Source of the DNA: Bradyrhizobium oligotrophicum S58
GTDB lineage: Bacteria; Pseudomonadota; Alphaproteobacteria; Rhizobiales; Xanthobacteraceae
NCBI RefSeq assembly: GCF_000344805.1
Contig: NC_020453.1
Location: 6,295,001-6,359,000 of the forward strand
Direction of reading: 5' to 3'
DNA length: 64,000 nt
A program made the translations under genes and the position numbers. The notes beneath the pieces are model-generated. The model did not search any database and was not told the origin of the DNA. It worked only from the letters and a program-made list of their open reading frames with translations. Positions 26,402 to 36,322 of the stretch are shown in pieces (the stretch's first letter is position 1; each line of letters begins with the position of its first letter).

Positions 26402-28087
26402 TTAGGCCGCAGCCCTCGTGGCGAGGGCCTGGGCTTCGGCGGCGGCGCGAGCCATGCTGGACGACATTTCGTTCGTCACCGTGCTCTGTTCTTCGACCGC
26501 AGCCGCCGTCGAGGTCACGTATTCGCTGACGTTGGTGATCGCCTGCTTGATGGAGCTGAGCGCCGTAACGACATCTCCGGAGATGTTGTTGAGATTGTCG
26601 ATCTCCTGCGCGATCTTGTCGGTGGCCTGCTTGGCCTGGTTGGCGAGGCTCTTGACCTCGGATGCGACCACGGCAAATCCCCGGCCCGCTTCGCCTGCCC
26701 GGGCGGATTCGATGGTGGCATTCAGCGCCAGCAGGTTGATCTGGCCGGTGATGTTGTTGATCATCTCGACGATGCCGCTCATGGCCTGAGCGGCATCTGA
26801 CAGGCGCAGGGCCTGACCATCCGCGGCGGCGACCTGCCCCACGGCGCCCATCGCCGTCTCGCGCGACTTGGTCATCGCTTCGGAGATCTCGCGAACCGAC
26901 GCGTTCAGCTCCTCCGAGCCCGCGGCGACGGATTCCATCATCGCGCGGACGCGCTCGTTGCCCATCCGCACCAGCACCTGGCGGGTGACATCCGATGCAT
27001 ATTTCACCACCTTGAACGGCTTGCCGTTCAAATCGAGGATCGGGTTGTAGGAGGCCTGGATGTAGACCTCCTTGCCGCCCTTCCCGATCCGCTTGTATTC
27101 CGCAGCCTGATATCGTCCACGGTTCAGATCCGACCAGAACTCGCGATAGGCGGCACTGTCGCGCTCCGACGGCTCGACGAACATGCTGTGGTGCTTGCCC
27201 CTGATTTCGGCCAGGGTGTAGCCGAGCGCATGCAGGAAATTGTCGTTCGCCGTGATGACCGTCCCATCCATGTTGAACTCGATCACCGCCTGCGATTTTC
27301 CGATCGCGTCGATCTGGCCGGCCAGATCTGCGTTCTTGAGCTTCTGCGCGGTGATGTCCGTTGCGAATTTGACGACGCCGAACGGTTTGCCGGACGTGTC
27401 GAGCACGGGGTTGTAGGTGGCCAGAATCCAGACCTCCTTGCCGCCCTTGCCGATGCGCTTGTACTCGCCGCTCTGATATTCGCCGCGATTGAGAGCCGCC
27501 CAGAACTCGCGATAGGCCGCGCTGTCCCGCTGCGACGCCTCCACGAAAATACTGTGGTGCCGCCCCTGAATCTCATCGAGGCGATAGCCCAGCGCGTCGC
27601 AGAAATTCTGGTTGGCCGTCACCACCGTGCCGTCGAGCTTGAATTCGATCACCGCCTGGGCGCGATCGATCGCGACGATCTTGGACGCATCCGCCATGCT
27701 GCGGAGCTTCTTCGCGGTGATGTCGGTGGCGAATTTCACCACCTTCATCGGCTTCCCGTTGCCGTCGAGAATGGGATTGTAGGACGCCTCGATCCAGACT
27801 TCACGCCCCCCCTTCGCGATCCGCTTGAATTCACCGGCCTGGAATTCACCGCGATTGAGAGACGTCCAGAACTCGCGATAGGCCGCGCTGTCCCGCTCAT
27901 CCGGTGAAACGAACATGCTGTGATGTTTGCCCTGGATCTCATCGAGCCGGTATCCAAGCGCTTCGAGGAAGTTCTTGTTCGCGGTGATGATGGTGCCGTC
28001 CAGATCGAACTCGATCATCGCCTGGGAGCGGCTGATCGCATTGATCATCGCCTGCGCGTCACCCTTGGTTGTCCTACGGCCGAACAT
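26402..28087 (-). CDS. Soluble methyl-accepting chemotaxis protein with three PAS domains
   Basis: A 561-residue cytoplasmic chemoreceptor: no membrane helix and no HAMP. Three PAS domains of about 122 residues are arranged in tandem (about 13-135, 136-257, 258-380), each with the pattern G(Y)xLxEI(Q/R)G(K/R)HHS and [10 protein letters not shown] and ending in KFATDIT or KYASDVT. The signalling domain follows, with [20 protein letters not shown] and [18 protein letters not shown] as its conserved tip. The similarity between PAS units implies recent internal duplication. PAS domains of this kind often bind heme or flavin for redox sensing, but no ligand can be named. Confidence 0.93.
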   Translation of the reverse strand: MFGRRTTKGDAQAMINAISRSQAMIEFDLDGTIITANKNFLEALGYRLDEIQGKHHSMFVSPDERDSAAYREFWTSLNRGEFQAGEFKRIAKGGREVWIEASYNPILDGNGKPMKVVKFATDITAKKLRSMADASKIVAIDRAQAVIEFKLDGTVVTANQNFCDALGYRLDEIQGRHHSIFVEASQRDSAAYREFWAALNRGEYQSGEYKRIGKGGKEVWILATYNPVLDTSGKPFGVVKFATDITAQKLKNADLAGQIDAIGKSQAVIEFNMDGTVITANDNFLHALGYTLAEIRGKHHSMFVEPSERDSAAYREFWSDLNRGRYQAAEYKRIGKGGKEVYIQASYNPILDLNGKPFKVVKYASDVTRQVLVRMGNERVRAMMESVAAGSEELNASVREISEAMTKSRETAMGAVGQVAAADGQALRLSDAAQAMSGIVEMINNITGQINLLALNATIESARAGEAGRGFAVVASEVKSLANQAKQATDKIAQEIDNLNNISGDVVTALSSIKQAITNVSEYVTSTAAAVEEQSTVTNEMSSSMARAAAEAQALATRAAA

Positions 28088-28491
28088 TCACTTCCTCCGT
28101 ACTCCGGCGCTGCCGCTGCGGCGTCCGCGCGTTTCGTCAAAGCTCGTGGGATCGCGGATGCCGCCGGCAGCAAGCTTCCGCCCCAGTGCGGGCGGAACCT
28201 ATTTGAATCGATTTATCAAAGTATTTGTCCGATCTCCGACAGAATGGCCGATTTCTGCCGTCGCCATTAACTTGATCGAGATGGTCGCATCGTTGGCCCC
28301 GCCCCTCAGGACTCCGAAGGGTATGACGATGCGGCGTGGGATTGACGGCCAACTCTGCTCGCGGCTGCGCCGCGCCGGATCTGGCCGTAGTAATACGGAA
28401 TGATCCGGGAAAATGCGGATGGCCGCGCAGCCTCTTCATAGCAGTTCGCGACAAGCCCGGCTCGTTGACGAGGACCAACAATGCGCTGAGT
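28088..28491. other. Divergent intergenic region, no gene recognised
   Basis: About 400 bases between the chemoreceptor and an AraC regulator. It is locally AT-richer near 28200-28230 (TTTGAATCGATTTATCAAAG), a likely promoter zone, but no operator was identified. Confidence 0.35.
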
Positions 28492-29592
28492 ATGCTTGCT
28501 GATTCCCTGACGCAACGGCGCGGATCTGGGCACAAGTCGGTGACGGCGCCGCGCAAGGATGTAAACCGGGCGGGCCGATTGCGCGACATCTCCTATCTCG
28601 ATCGCTATCCGTTGTTTCGATCGCGAGACAGCGAGTTCGTGCGCGATCGATTGATGAGCATCTACGGCGTCGATCGCTTCGACATTCACGACGCCGGTTT
28701 CGGCCTTGAGGCCAACCTCGCGCCATTGAGCGCCACGGGGCTGGCGTTCTGCGGCTATGCAGGCGCGACCTCGCTTTCATTTCCGGAATCGACCATCGTC
28801 CGGCAGTTCTTTTCGATCCGGGGGACGGCAGGCTATCGGACAGCTGGATCCAGTCACGCGATTGCCGCGTGGAGCCCGATCATATCCGGTCATTCGAGAC
28901 TGGACCTGGATTTCCCTGCCGGATATCGCCAGTTGGTGGTGAGGGTCGAGGTCGTGCCCTTGCAAGGCCTGCTGAGAGCCATGCTCGGCGACGACAGCGA
29001 TAAAGGGTTGAGCTTCGAGGAGGACGATCCTGATCCGACGATGATGGCGTTCGTTCGCCGCGATGTTTTCAGGCTTGCGGAAGAGTTGCAGGCGTTCGGG
29101 CAGAACTATTCGCCGATCGCGATCGCTGAGCTCGAGCGCAGCTTGATGACAAAGCTGCTGCTGGCGCATCGACATAATTTCAGCGACCGGCTGCGTACCG
29201 CCCCGCGACGCGCCGATCGCACCATTGTCGACCTCGTCGAGTCCTATATCGAGGCTCATTGGGACGAGCCGCTTGATCTCGAAAGGGTCGCCGGCATCAC
29301 GGGCGTCAGCGTCCGGTCGATCTTTCGGGAGTTTTCGGAAACGGGACGCGGATCGCCTGGCCAGTTCGCCAGGCGCGTGCGACTGCGGCAAGCGTCGGAG
29401 CTTCTGCGACGACCGGATGAGAAAACCAGCGTCGTGTCCGTCGCGTTCAAATGCGGATTTGGCAATCTCGGCCGTTTTGCCGCGGAGTACCGCCGGCAAA
29501 TTGGTGAGCTCCCCTCCGAGACCTTGCGGAAAGCAAGAAGGACCGAGGGCCACGCCATGGACGGCTTCGACACCGACGCCAGCCCATCCTAG
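28492..29592 (+). CDS. AraC family regulator with AraC-binding-like domain
   Basis: A 366-residue regulator with an N-terminal AraC_binding_2-like sensing region (LSATGLAFCGYAGATSLSFPE onward) and a C-terminal AraC DNA-binding domain (LERVAGITGVSVRSIFREF and VVSVAFKCGFGNLGRFAAEYR). Relatives control aromatic or alkane catabolism. The start is uncertain between 28492 and upstream positions to 28336; 28492 gives the usual length. The neighbours give no clear target. Confidence 0.82.
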   Translation: MLADSLTQRRGSGHKSVTAPRKDVNRAGRLRDISYLDRYPLFRSRDSEFVRDRLMSIYGVDRFDIHDAGFGLEANLAPLSATGLAFCGYAGATSLSFPESTIVRQFFSIRGTAGYRTAGSSHAIAAWSPIISGHSRLDLDFPAGYRQLVVRVEVVPLQGLLRAMLGDDSDKGLSFEEDDPDPTMMAFVRRDVFRLAEELQAFGQNYSPIAIAELERSLMTKLLLAHRHNFSDRLRTAPRRADRTIVDLVESYIEAHWDEPLDLERVAGITGVSVRSIFREFSETGRGSPGQFARRVRLRQASELLRRPDEKTSVVSVAFKCGFGNLGRFAAEYRRQIGELPSETLRKARRTEGHAMDGFDTDASPS

Positions 29593-29626
29593 AGCGGCGT
29601 GCATCGTCGCAGTCGCAGGTTTGTAG

Positions 29627-30682
29627 CTACGGCAGCGTCGGCTTGACCAGCCCGAGCTCGGCAAACTTCAGCTCCGTCGCCACCACCGCATTCTCATACA
29701 CCTCGCCGCGCTCGACGAAGTAGTTGAAGTAGCCGGCCGGCGTTTCCGGCTGGATCTCGACCAGCTCGACGCTCTTGTATTTGGGATCGGTGATCACGCC
29801 GCTCGCGATCAGATCGTTGATGCGCTTGAGCGCGTCGACCTCGGCCTTGTAGCCGACCGAGAACCACATCTCGGTGGTCCAGTCCTGTACCTCGAACCAG
29901 TTCTGCGGCGCCTGGCCCTGCCAGCCCTGGGCGAGCGGGCGGACGGCGAAGATGCGGTCGAAGCCGTGCAGCTCGGAGATGATGCTGGCGCGGTGATAGG
30001 CGCCGTCCATCTGTCCCTGGGGCAGCCTGGTGAAGCCGTACAGCGACAGCCATAGCGCGGCCTTGATCGCCTCCGGCGTGATCGGGCGGATGGCGCGCTC
30101 GGCCTGCACGTCGGAGGCATAGCGCAGGTCGCGCTTGGCCGCCGATTGCCGCGCCTTGGCGGCATGGGCGTTGGGAACCGATTTCTCCGACGGCAGCAGC
30201 GCCCGCGCCGCGTCGTTGCCGTAGAGCCATCCAGTGCCGGTCTCGGGATCGTAGGTGTTGAAGACGACGCCGATCGGCGTCGCGTTCAGGGTCTCCGCCG
30301 CCTGGACGAAGTCGGCCTCGCTGCGCACCGGGACGTATTGCTGCGCCGGCAGCAGACGGTCGGCGAGGACATTGAATGGGCCGTCGCGCCAGTCCGGCCA
30401 GGAGACGAACCGGGTCAGCGCCTCGGCATAGGCCGGGCGAAACACGCCGGGATAGCCGAACATCACCGTGCGCAGCTGCGACGCCGGATCGGTGACCCGG
30501 TCCGAGGAGATCAGCTGATGGCGCAGGTCGAGACCCTGCAGCCAGGCCGACAGCACCAGGATCTGGCCGGACGTCGCGGTGACCAGATCAGGTGTCACGC
30601 CCCAGGCACGGGCGGTGTCGAGGAAGCCAGCGCCATGGGCGTTCAAGCCGCCCAGCCCGGCCAGCGCAAAGGCCACGCGCAC
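29627..30682 (-). CDS. Patatin-like protein with an altered serine motif
   Basis: A 351-residue protein that looks like a patatin phospholipase. The N-terminal glycine-rich loop FALAGLGGLNAHGAGFLD and an aspartate-glycine pair in QGQMDGAYHRAS fit the family, but the nucleophile elbow reads TATSGQI instead of G-x-S-x-G. The serine is present while the flanking glycines are shifted. It may be an inactive or specialised hydrolase. It is convergent with the AraC gene and probably monocistronic. Confidence 0.6.
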   Translation of the reverse strand: MRVAFALAGLGGLNAHGAGFLDTARAWGVTPDLVTATSGQILVLSAWLQGLDLRHQLISSDRVTDPASQLRTVMFGYPGVFRPAYAEALTRFVSWPDWRDGPFNVLADRLLPAQQYVPVRSEADFVQAAETLNATPIGVVFNTYDPETGTGWLYGNDAARALLPSEKSVPNAHAAKARQSAAKRDLRYASDVQAERAIRPITPEAIKAALWLSLYGFTRLPQGQMDGAYHRASIISELHGFDRIFAVRPLAQGWQGQAPQNWFEVQDWTTEMWFSVGYKAEVDALKRINDLIASGVITDPKYKSVELVEIQPETPAGYFNYFVERGEVYENAVVATELKFAELGLVKPTLP

Positions 30683-31054
30683 GGCTCTCTCCGTCAGCAG
30701 AAGGACAGGAGAATGCTACCTCAGATTGTTTCGGCGATGCAACGGAGAAGCTGATGGCGTTCGACCGACGAACAATGGGGCGCGTCCACGAACATGGACG
30801 GCGCTCAAAACCCGCAAAATTCCGGTGATTCGCCGGGCCGTGACAACGCCGGAAGGGCACAAAATCTGCAGCCACGGGCTGCACGGCGCCTCACAACCTC
30901 ATGTTGCGCGCGTGCACACTGCCAAATCTGCCTACCAATGGTTGCTCAGAGCCCAAAAAGTTACATAACTTGGCCGTGCGCGAGAGCAACACTGTTGTCT
31001 ATCTGCAATAGTGTGGCAATGATTGGTTAACCATATTGAATTACCTTGGTAAAC
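30683..31054. other. Intergenic stretch, AT-richer than the surroundings
   Basis: About 370 bases between the patatin-like gene and a small open frame. From 30900 the GC content drops (AAAAAGTTACATAAC, GGTTAACCATATTGAATTAC), consistent with promoters on both strands. No defined site was recognised. Confidence 0.35.
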
Positions 31055-31273
31055 ATGGCTCGCGGCAAACAGCCTTCCGTGTCGCATGCGCTTCCGAAGC
31101 AGCAGACGCTGCTCGATTGCTTCCTCGAAGCGCAGGCGAAGAGGACGAAGCGTCGACGGCGCTCCCCCGACGCGGCGACCGGCGCCGACCCCTTGCAACA
31201 TTCGGACGATGCATCGGCTCTCGATGACGCCGAGTCGCCGCCGGACGGCGTCAAGGCCGCCCGCGCAGTCTGA
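31055..31273 (+). CDS. Small basic hypothetical protein
   Basis: A 72-residue frame beginning MARGKQPSVSHALPKQQTLL with a strongly basic middle (KRTKRRRR) and an acidic tail. It follows an AT-rich promoter-like stretch and has a plausible bacterial codon pattern, but no good Shine-Dalgarno sequence and no recognised family. It may be a real small nucleic-acid-binding protein or a chance frame. Confidence 0.4.
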   Translation: MARGKQPSVSHALPKQQTLLDCFLEAQAKRTKRRRRSPDAATGADPLQHSDDASALDDAESPPDGVKAARAV

Positions 31274-31319
31274 CTGCGAGGCAGCGCGACCCGAGGGGCC
31301 GCGCGCCCCTGCCCTCAAC

Positions 31320-31994
31320 TCAGCCGAGATGCTTGTGGAAGAACGAAGTGGCGCGGCCCCAGGCGAGCTCGGCCGCCGCGCGGTCGTGCACGGTCATGCG
31401 CTGCTCGTTCACGAAGGCATGCTCGGCGTCGTAGCGATAGAGCTCCAGCGACTTGCCGGCCGCCTTCATCGCCGCTTCGAAGCCATCCACCAAAGCCGGC
31501 GTGCACCAATCGTCCTTGTTGGCGAAATGGGCCTGCAGCGGGATCTTGACGTCGGCGGGCTTGGCCGCCTGCTCCGGCGGGATGCCGTAGAACACCACGC
31601 CTGCGGTGAGCTCATCGATCCTGGTCGCGCCGATGATCGTGACCGCGCCGCCGAGGCAGAAGCCGGTGAGGCCGACCTTGGCGCCGTTGCGGGCGAGATA
31701 TTGCGCGGCGCCGCGCACGGTCTGCGTGGTCGCGTCCATGAAATCGAGCGAGTTCATCTCGCGGCCGGCGGCATCCGTGTCGTGATAGGGCACCACCGTG
31801 CCCTTGTAGAGATCCGGCGCCAGCGCGTTGAAGCCCGCCAGCGCGAAGCGGTCGCACATCCCCTTGATCTGGTCCTGCAGGCCCCACCATTCCTGGATGA
31901 CGACGACGCCCGGCGCATCGGCCTTCGCCGCCTTGGCCAGATAGCCCTTGGCCTCCTGGCCGTCGGGGCGCTTGAAGCTGACGAGTGTGCCCAT
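31320..31994 (-). CDS. Dienelactone hydrolase family protein
   Basis: A 224-residue alpha/beta hydrolase with the cysteine nucleophile of dienelactone hydrolases in GLTGFCLGGAVT, the acid in HFANKDDWCTP and the histidine in YDAEHAFVNE. In aromatic degradation such enzymes open dienelactones to maleylacetate, but many genomic homologues act on other esters. No chlorocatechol genes are nearby, so the pathway is unknown. Confidence 0.9.
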   Translation of the reverse strand: MGTLVSFKRPDGQEAKGYLAKAAKADAPGVVVIQEWWGLQDQIKGMCDRFALAGFNALAPDLYKGTVVPYHDTDAAGREMNSLDFMDATTQTVRGAAQYLARNGAKVGLTGFCLGGAVTIIGATRIDELTAGVVFYGIPPEQAAKPADVKIPLQAHFANKDDWCTPALVDGFEAAMKAAGKSLELYRYDAEHAFVNEQRMTVHDRAAAELAWGRATSFFHKHLG

Positions 31995-32098
31995 GATGGT
32001 CCTCCGTAGTTTCTGGTCGGGGATTGGAGATGCGGTTTAGCCCAAATACGTGTCCGGCGCGACTGGAGGCGATCGGCGTCGCTCGAACGTGACCGCGT

Positions 32099-32183
32099 CG
32101 TAGCCCGGATGAGCGCAGCGACATCCGGGTTAACAACGGTGTCAGCGATGACCCAGGATGTCGCTGCGCTCATCCGGGCTACG
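32099..32183. repeat. Inverted repeat upstream of the dienelactone hydrolase gene
   Basis: CGTAGCCCGGATGAGCGCAG at 32099 and CTGCGCTCATCCGGGCTACG ending at 32183 are reverse complements, with further imperfect pairing inside (GCGACATCCGGGT and ACCCAGGATGTCGC). It is a dispersed palindromic element. Confidence 0.85.
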
Positions 32184-32194
32184 GCAGGGTTGCG

Positions 32195-32527
32195 CTACGC
32201 CGGCATCGCGCGCGGCGCGAACAGGATCACGGCCATCCCCGCAAGACAGATCAGCGCGCCGGCGACGTCCCAGAGATCGGGACGGTGGCCTTCGATCAGC
32301 CAGCCCCACAACAGCGCGGCAGTGATGTAGATGCCGCCATAGGCGGCATAGGCGCGGCCGGCGAGCGGGCTGTCGGCCATGGTGAGCAGCGTCGCGAAGC
32401 CGGCGAGCGCGGCCATGCCGGGCAGCAGCCACAGCGGCGACTGGCCGAGCCGCAGCCACGCCCAGAATGCGAAGCAGCCGCCGATCTCGAGCACGGCGGC
32501 GGCAGCGAAGGCGAGGAGTGATGGCAT
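32195..32527 (-). CDS. YnfA/UPF0060 family small membrane protein
   Basis: A 110-residue inner-membrane protein with four predicted helices, ending in [20 protein letters not shown]. The sequence is typical of UPF0060 ([21 protein letters not shown] and [18 protein letters not shown]), which resembles the small multidrug resistance fold. GGAG precedes the chosen ATG. Transport substrate unknown. Confidence 0.92.
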   Translation of the reverse strand: MPSLLAFAAAAVLEIGGCFAFWAWLRLGQSPLWLLPGMAALAGFATLLTMADSPLAGRAYAAYGGIYITAALLWGWLIEGHRPDLWDVAGALICLAGMAVILFAPRAMPA

Positions 32528-32620
32528 GCGGAGAACTCCGTTGTCTCGCTGGTTAGGCCAGCGCACGCGGCTTGCGATCGGCGTTTCTTGTGGCTTCGGT
32601 CTCAGCGGCTCACTCGGTGC

Positions 32621-32760
32621 ACCTCTCCGCGCAAGCGGGGAGAGGTCGGATTGCATCGCCAGATGCAATCCGGGTGAAGGGGGTACAGGTCTCTCCACAA
32701 ACACTTCCCGTGCGGCTGCCCCTCACCCCAACCCTCTCCCCGTAAAGAACGGGGAGAGGG
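32621..32760. repeat. Paired hairpin repeat element
   Basis: Two hairpins: ACCTCTCCGC with GCGGGGAGAGGT at 32621-32645, and a perfect 11-bp stem CCCTCTCCCCG/CGGGGAGAGGG at 32732-32760. ATTGCATC and GATGCAAT pair between them. Interspersed-repeat type, located upstream of the UPF0060 gene. Confidence 0.75.
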
Positions 32761-32842
32761 AGCGCACTGCCCGCTCGGCGGAATCCTGGCTCCAAGTCAG
32801 CAATTGCAACTGACAGAGGCGAGGAACTAACAGACAGCCAAC

Positions 32843-32868
32843 AAAAAAGCCCCCGCGGGGGCTTTTTC
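32843..32868. terminator. Bidirectional rho-independent terminator
   Basis: AAAAAAGCCCCCGCGGGGGCTTTTT: a perfect GCCCCC/GGGGGC stem flanked by A and T runs, just after the fbcH stop codon on the minus strand. It ends the fbcFH operon. Confidence 0.92.
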
Positions 32869-32894
32869 AATTCAGCTTTGCTCGATCGCACCGC

Positions 32895-34961
32895 TCAGTG
32901 CGCGGCGGCCCAGACGCGCTTCTTGGTGAAGTACATCAGGCCGGCGAAGATGATCAGGAAGATGAACACCTGGTAGCCGAGGCGCTTGCGCGCTTCCATG
33001 TGCGGTTCGGCGGTCCACATCAGGAAGGTCGCGACGTCATGGGCGTACTGCTTCACGGTGGCCGGCGAGCCGTCGTCGAACGTCACCTGGCCGTCGGACA
33101 GCGGCGACGGCATCTTGATCGCGTGGCCGGGGAAGTACTTGTTGTAGTACGAGCCGTCTGGGATGGTGACGCCGTGCGGCGGGGTTTCTTCATAGCCCTG
33201 CAGCAGCGCGTTGACGTAGTTCGGGCCCTGCTCCTGGAACTGGGTGAAGAAGTCGACCAGGAACCAGGGGAAGCCGCGCTTGTAGGAACGCGCCTTGGCG
33301 ATCAGCGACAGGTCCGGCGGAGCCGCGCCGCCGTTGGACGCACGTGCTGCCTGCTCGTTCGGGAACGGCGACGGGAAGTAGTCCGCCGGGCGGCCCGGAC
33401 GCTCGAACATCTCGCCGGCATCGTTCGGACCGTCCTTGATCTTGTACTCGGCCGCGAACGACGCCGCCTGCGCCGTGGAGTAGCCGGGCCCGCCGGGTTC
33501 GGCGAGGTTGCGGAACGCCACATACTGCAACGAGTGGCAGTTGGAGCAGACTTCCTTGTAGACCTTGAGGCCGCGTTGCACGGCGCCGCGATCGAACTTG
33601 CCGAACGGACCGGCGAACGACCAGCTCGCCGACGGCGGGTTCTCCTGGCCCTCGCTGGCACGGGCGTCGCCCATGCTGCCGGCGAGCAGCGACACGGCGG
33701 CGACCAGCGCGATCACGGTCGAGACCATCGGCGCGCGGCCGGACTTCGCCAGCACGTCGTCGGCGATCGAGTTCGGCAGCGGCCGCGGCGTCTCGATGCG
33801 GGCGAGCAGCGGCAGCACGATCAGGAAGTAGGCGAAGTACAGCACCGTCAGGATGCGGCCGGCGATGACGTAGATGCCCTCCGGCGGCTGCGCGCCCAGA
33901 TAGCCGAGCAGCACGCAGACCACGACGAAGATCCAGAAGAACTGCTTGCCGAGCGGGCGGTACTTGTTCGAGCGGGTCTTGGCCGCGTCGAGCCAGGGCA
34001 GGAACACCAGCACGATGATGGCCGAGAACATCGCGATCACGCCGGCGAGCTTGTTCGGCACCGAGCGCAGGATGGCGTAGAACGGCAGGTAGTACCATTC
34101 GGGCACGATGTGCGCCGGCGTCACGGCCGGATTGGCCGGGATGTAGTTGTCGGCGTCGCCGAGATAGTTCGGCATGTAGAAGATGAACCAGGAATAGAAG
34201 ATCAGGAAGCAGGTGACGCCGAAGAAGTCCTTGATCGTGGCATAGGGCGTGAACGGCACCATGTCCTTTTCGGTCTTCGGTTCGACACCGGCCGGATTGT
34301 TCTGGCCGACCACGTGCAGCGCCCAGACGTGCAGCACGACCACGCCGGCGATCAGGAACGGCAGCAGGTAATGCAGCGAGAAGAAGCGGTTCAGCGTGGG
34401 ATTACCGACGGAGTAGCCGCCCCACAGCAGGGTCACGATGCTCTCGCCGAAATACGGCACGGCCGAGAACAGGTTGGTGATCACGGTGGCGCCCCAGAAG
34501 CTCATCTGGCCCCACGGCAGCACGTAACCCATGAAGCCTGTCGCCATCATCAGCAGGTAGATGATGACGCCGAGGATCCACAGCACCTCGCGCGGCGCCT
34601 TGTATGACCCGTAATAAAGGCCGCGGAACATGTGGATGTAGACGGCGAGGAAGAACATCGACGCGCCGCAGGCATGCATGTTGCGCAGCAGCCAGCCGTA
34701 GTTCACGTCGCGCACGATCAGCTCGACCGACTTGAAGGCGAGGTCGGCGTGCGGCGTGTAGTGCATCGCCAAGATGACGCCGGTGACGATCTGCACGCCC
34801 AGCATGATCGATAGGATGGCGCCGAACGTCCACCAGTAGTTCAGGTTCCGCGGCGTCGGATAGGCAATGAAGGACGAGTGGACCAGGCCGATGATGGGGA
34901 GTCGCTGCTCGAACCACTTCAAGGCGGGGTGGCTCGGCTGGTAGTCAGATGGTCCACTCAT
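32895..34961 (-). CDS. fbcH: Fused cytochrome b/cytochrome c1 precursor of the bc1 complex
   Basis: One 688-residue reading frame contains the whole cytochrome b (eight membrane helices, heme histidines in the helix around [21 protein letters not shown], and the quinol-site PEWYYLPFY), then an internal signal sequence ([21 protein letters not shown]), then cytochrome c1 with heme-binding CSNCH and a C-terminal anchor ([16 protein letters not shown]). In Bradyrhizobium the polyprotein is cut by signal peptidase into two subunits. It oxidises ubiquinol and reduces cytochrome c. AGGAA precedes the ATG at 34961. It is cotranscribed with fbcF. Confidence 0.97.
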   Translation of the reverse strand: MSGPSDYQPSHPALKWFEQRLPIIGLVHSSFIAYPTPRNLNYWWTFGAILSIMLGVQIVTGVILAMHYTPHADLAFKSVELIVRDVNYGWLLRNMHACGASMFFLAVYIHMFRGLYYGSYKAPREVLWILGVIIYLLMMATGFMGYVLPWGQMSFWGATVITNLFSAVPYFGESIVTLLWGGYSVGNPTLNRFFSLHYLLPFLIAGVVVLHVWALHVVGQNNPAGVEPKTEKDMVPFTPYATIKDFFGVTCFLIFYSWFIFYMPNYLGDADNYIPANPAVTPAHIVPEWYYLPFYAILRSVPNKLAGVIAMFSAIIVLVFLPWLDAAKTRSNKYRPLGKQFFWIFVVVCVLLGYLGAQPPEGIYVIAGRILTVLYFAYFLIVLPLLARIETPRPLPNSIADDVLAKSGRAPMVSTVIALVAAVSLLAGSMGDARASEGQENPPSASWSFAGPFGKFDRGAVQRGLKVYKEVCSNCHSLQYVAFRNLAEPGGPGYSTAQAASFAAEYKIKDGPNDAGEMFERPGRPADYFPSPFPNEQAARASNGGAAPPDLSLIAKARSYKRGFPWFLVDFFTQFQEQGPNYVNALLQGYEETPPHGVTIPDGSYYNKYFPGHAIKMPSPLSDGQVTFDDGSPATVKQYAHDVATFLMWTAEPHMEARKRLGYQVFIFLIIFAGLMYFTKKRVWAAAH

Positions 34962-35023
34962 GATGCGTTCCTGAAAGAAATTATCTTGCACGATCGAGCG
35001 TGAGCTGAAGACGAAACGTCCGC

Positions 35024-35551
35024 TCAGCCGATCTGGATCTTGGTGTCGGAAACGAACTGATAGGGCGGGACGGGAAGGTTGAGCGGCGCCGGTCCCTGGC
35101 GGACGCGGCCGGAGGCGTCGTACTGCGAGCCGTGGCACGGGCAGAAGAAGCCGTCGTAGTTGCCTTCATGCGCGATCGGGATGCAGCCGAGATGGGTGCA
35201 GATGCCGATCACGACCAGCCACTGCTCATGGCCGTCCTTGGTGCGCGACTGGTCGGACGCCGGATCGGGCAGGCTCGACACCGGAACGGCGCGGACCTCG
35301 TCGACCTGCTTCTTGGTGCGATGGGAGATGTAGATCGGCTTGCCGCGCCAGAACACCTTGATGTCCTGTCCTTCGGCGACCGGGGCGAGGTCGACCTCGA
35401 TCGGCGCACCGGCCGCGATGGTCGAGGCGTCGGGGTTCATCTGGGAGATGAACGGCCACAGGGCGACCACACCGCCGACTGCCGCGGTTGCGCCCGTGGC
35501 GACGAAAAGAAAATCCCGGCGTGTCGGATGATCCGCAGTAGACGCTGTCAC
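35024..35551 (-). CDS. fbcF: Rieske iron-sulfur subunit of the bc1 complex
   Basis: A 175-residue subunit carrying the 2Fe-2S cluster that takes electrons from ubiquinol. The N-terminus has a twin-arginine motif ([20 protein letters not shown]) that also serves as membrane anchor. Cluster ligands are in CTHLGC and CPCHGS. A GTG start at 35551 with AAGGG upstream gives the length known for rhizobial FbcF; the frame extends further only by chance. It is first in the fbcFH operon, 62 bases before fbcH. Confidence 0.95.
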   Translation of the reverse strand: MTASTADHPTRRDFLFVATGATAAVGGVVALWPFISQMNPDASTIAAGAPIEVDLAPVAEGQDIKVFWRGKPIYISHRTKKQVDEVRAVPVSSLPDPASDQSRTKDGHEQWLVVIGICTHLGCIPIAHEGNYDGFFCPCHGSQYDASGRVRQGPAPLNLPVPPYQFVSDTKIQIG

Positions 35552-35836
35552 GATTCCAACCCTTTCTTCGTTGCAGCCGGTGGAACCGCCCCGCTCGACG
35601 CATGAGATCTCGCTGGGAGAGATCACGTGACCGGGAGATGCCTGCCGGCGCCCGCGTCCCCCGCGGCGGCAGAAAACGGCTCTCTCCACCGCCCCGGGTG
35701 GGAAAAAGCCGTCCAGAATCGTTCTATTGGCACCCTTGCGATACGAGCGCAAGCCCGCTATCGGCCCTGCAGCACGCCATGCACCAATTCCCGCTTCCCA
35801 AGCGGACTTTCCGCATCATCCTTAAGACCAATTCGC

Positions 35837-36322
35837 ATGCAGATCGCGCTCTATCAGCCCGACATTCCGCAGAACACCGGAACGATTCTGCGCCTGTGCG
35901 CCTGCCTGGGGCTGCAGGCGCACATCATCGAGCCGGCCGGCTTTCCGGTGTCGGACCGGCAATTCCGCCGCGCCGGCATGGACTATCTCGACCAGCTGAA
36001 TTGGCGGCGGCATGATTCCTGGAGCGCGTTCGAAAGCTGGCGCGCCGCGCAGGGCCACCGCCTGCTGCTGCTCACGACCAAGGCTACGACGTCCTATCTG
36101 GATTTCGGCTACAGGGCGGACGACATCCTGCTGCTCGGACGCGAGAGCGCCGGTGTGCCCGAGACGGTGGCCGATGTGGCCGACGCCCGGCTGCGCATCC
36201 CGCTGCAGCCGGGTTTGCGATCGTTGAACGTGGCGATCGCGGCGGCGATGGCTGCCGGCGAGGCGCTGCGCCAGACTGGACATTTCGTCCAATTGCCATC
36301 CGGCGAAGGAGCGAGCGAGTGA
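35837..36322 (+). CDS. trmL: tRNA (cytidine/uridine-2'-O-)-methyltransferase TrmL
   Basis: A 161-residue SPOUT methyltransferase that modifies the wobble ribose of tRNA-Leu. It has the family start MQIALYQPDIPQNTGTILRL, LLLGRESAGVPETV and the knot segment LRIPLQPGLRSLNVAIAAAM. The start at 35837 is the family's usual first residue. Its stop overlaps the queE start by four bases, so the two are probably translationally coupled. Confidence 0.94.
   Translation: MQIALYQPDIPQNTGTILRLCACLGLQAHIIEPAGFPVSDRQFRRAGMDYLDQLNWRRHDSWSAFESWRAAQGHRLLLLTTKATTSYLDFGYRADDILLLGRESAGVPETVADVADARLRIPLQPGLRSLNVAIAAAMAAGEALRQTGHFVQLPSGEGASE

Noticed and set aside
26402..28087. Regularly spaced repeats that might suggest a CRISPR-like or repeat array
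   Set aside because: The spacing of about 366 bases reflects three PAS domains of one coding sequence.
32898..34607. 569-residue plus-strand frame opposite fbcH
   Set aside because: Antisense to a certain gene; His, Arg and Asp-rich composition typical of shadow frames.
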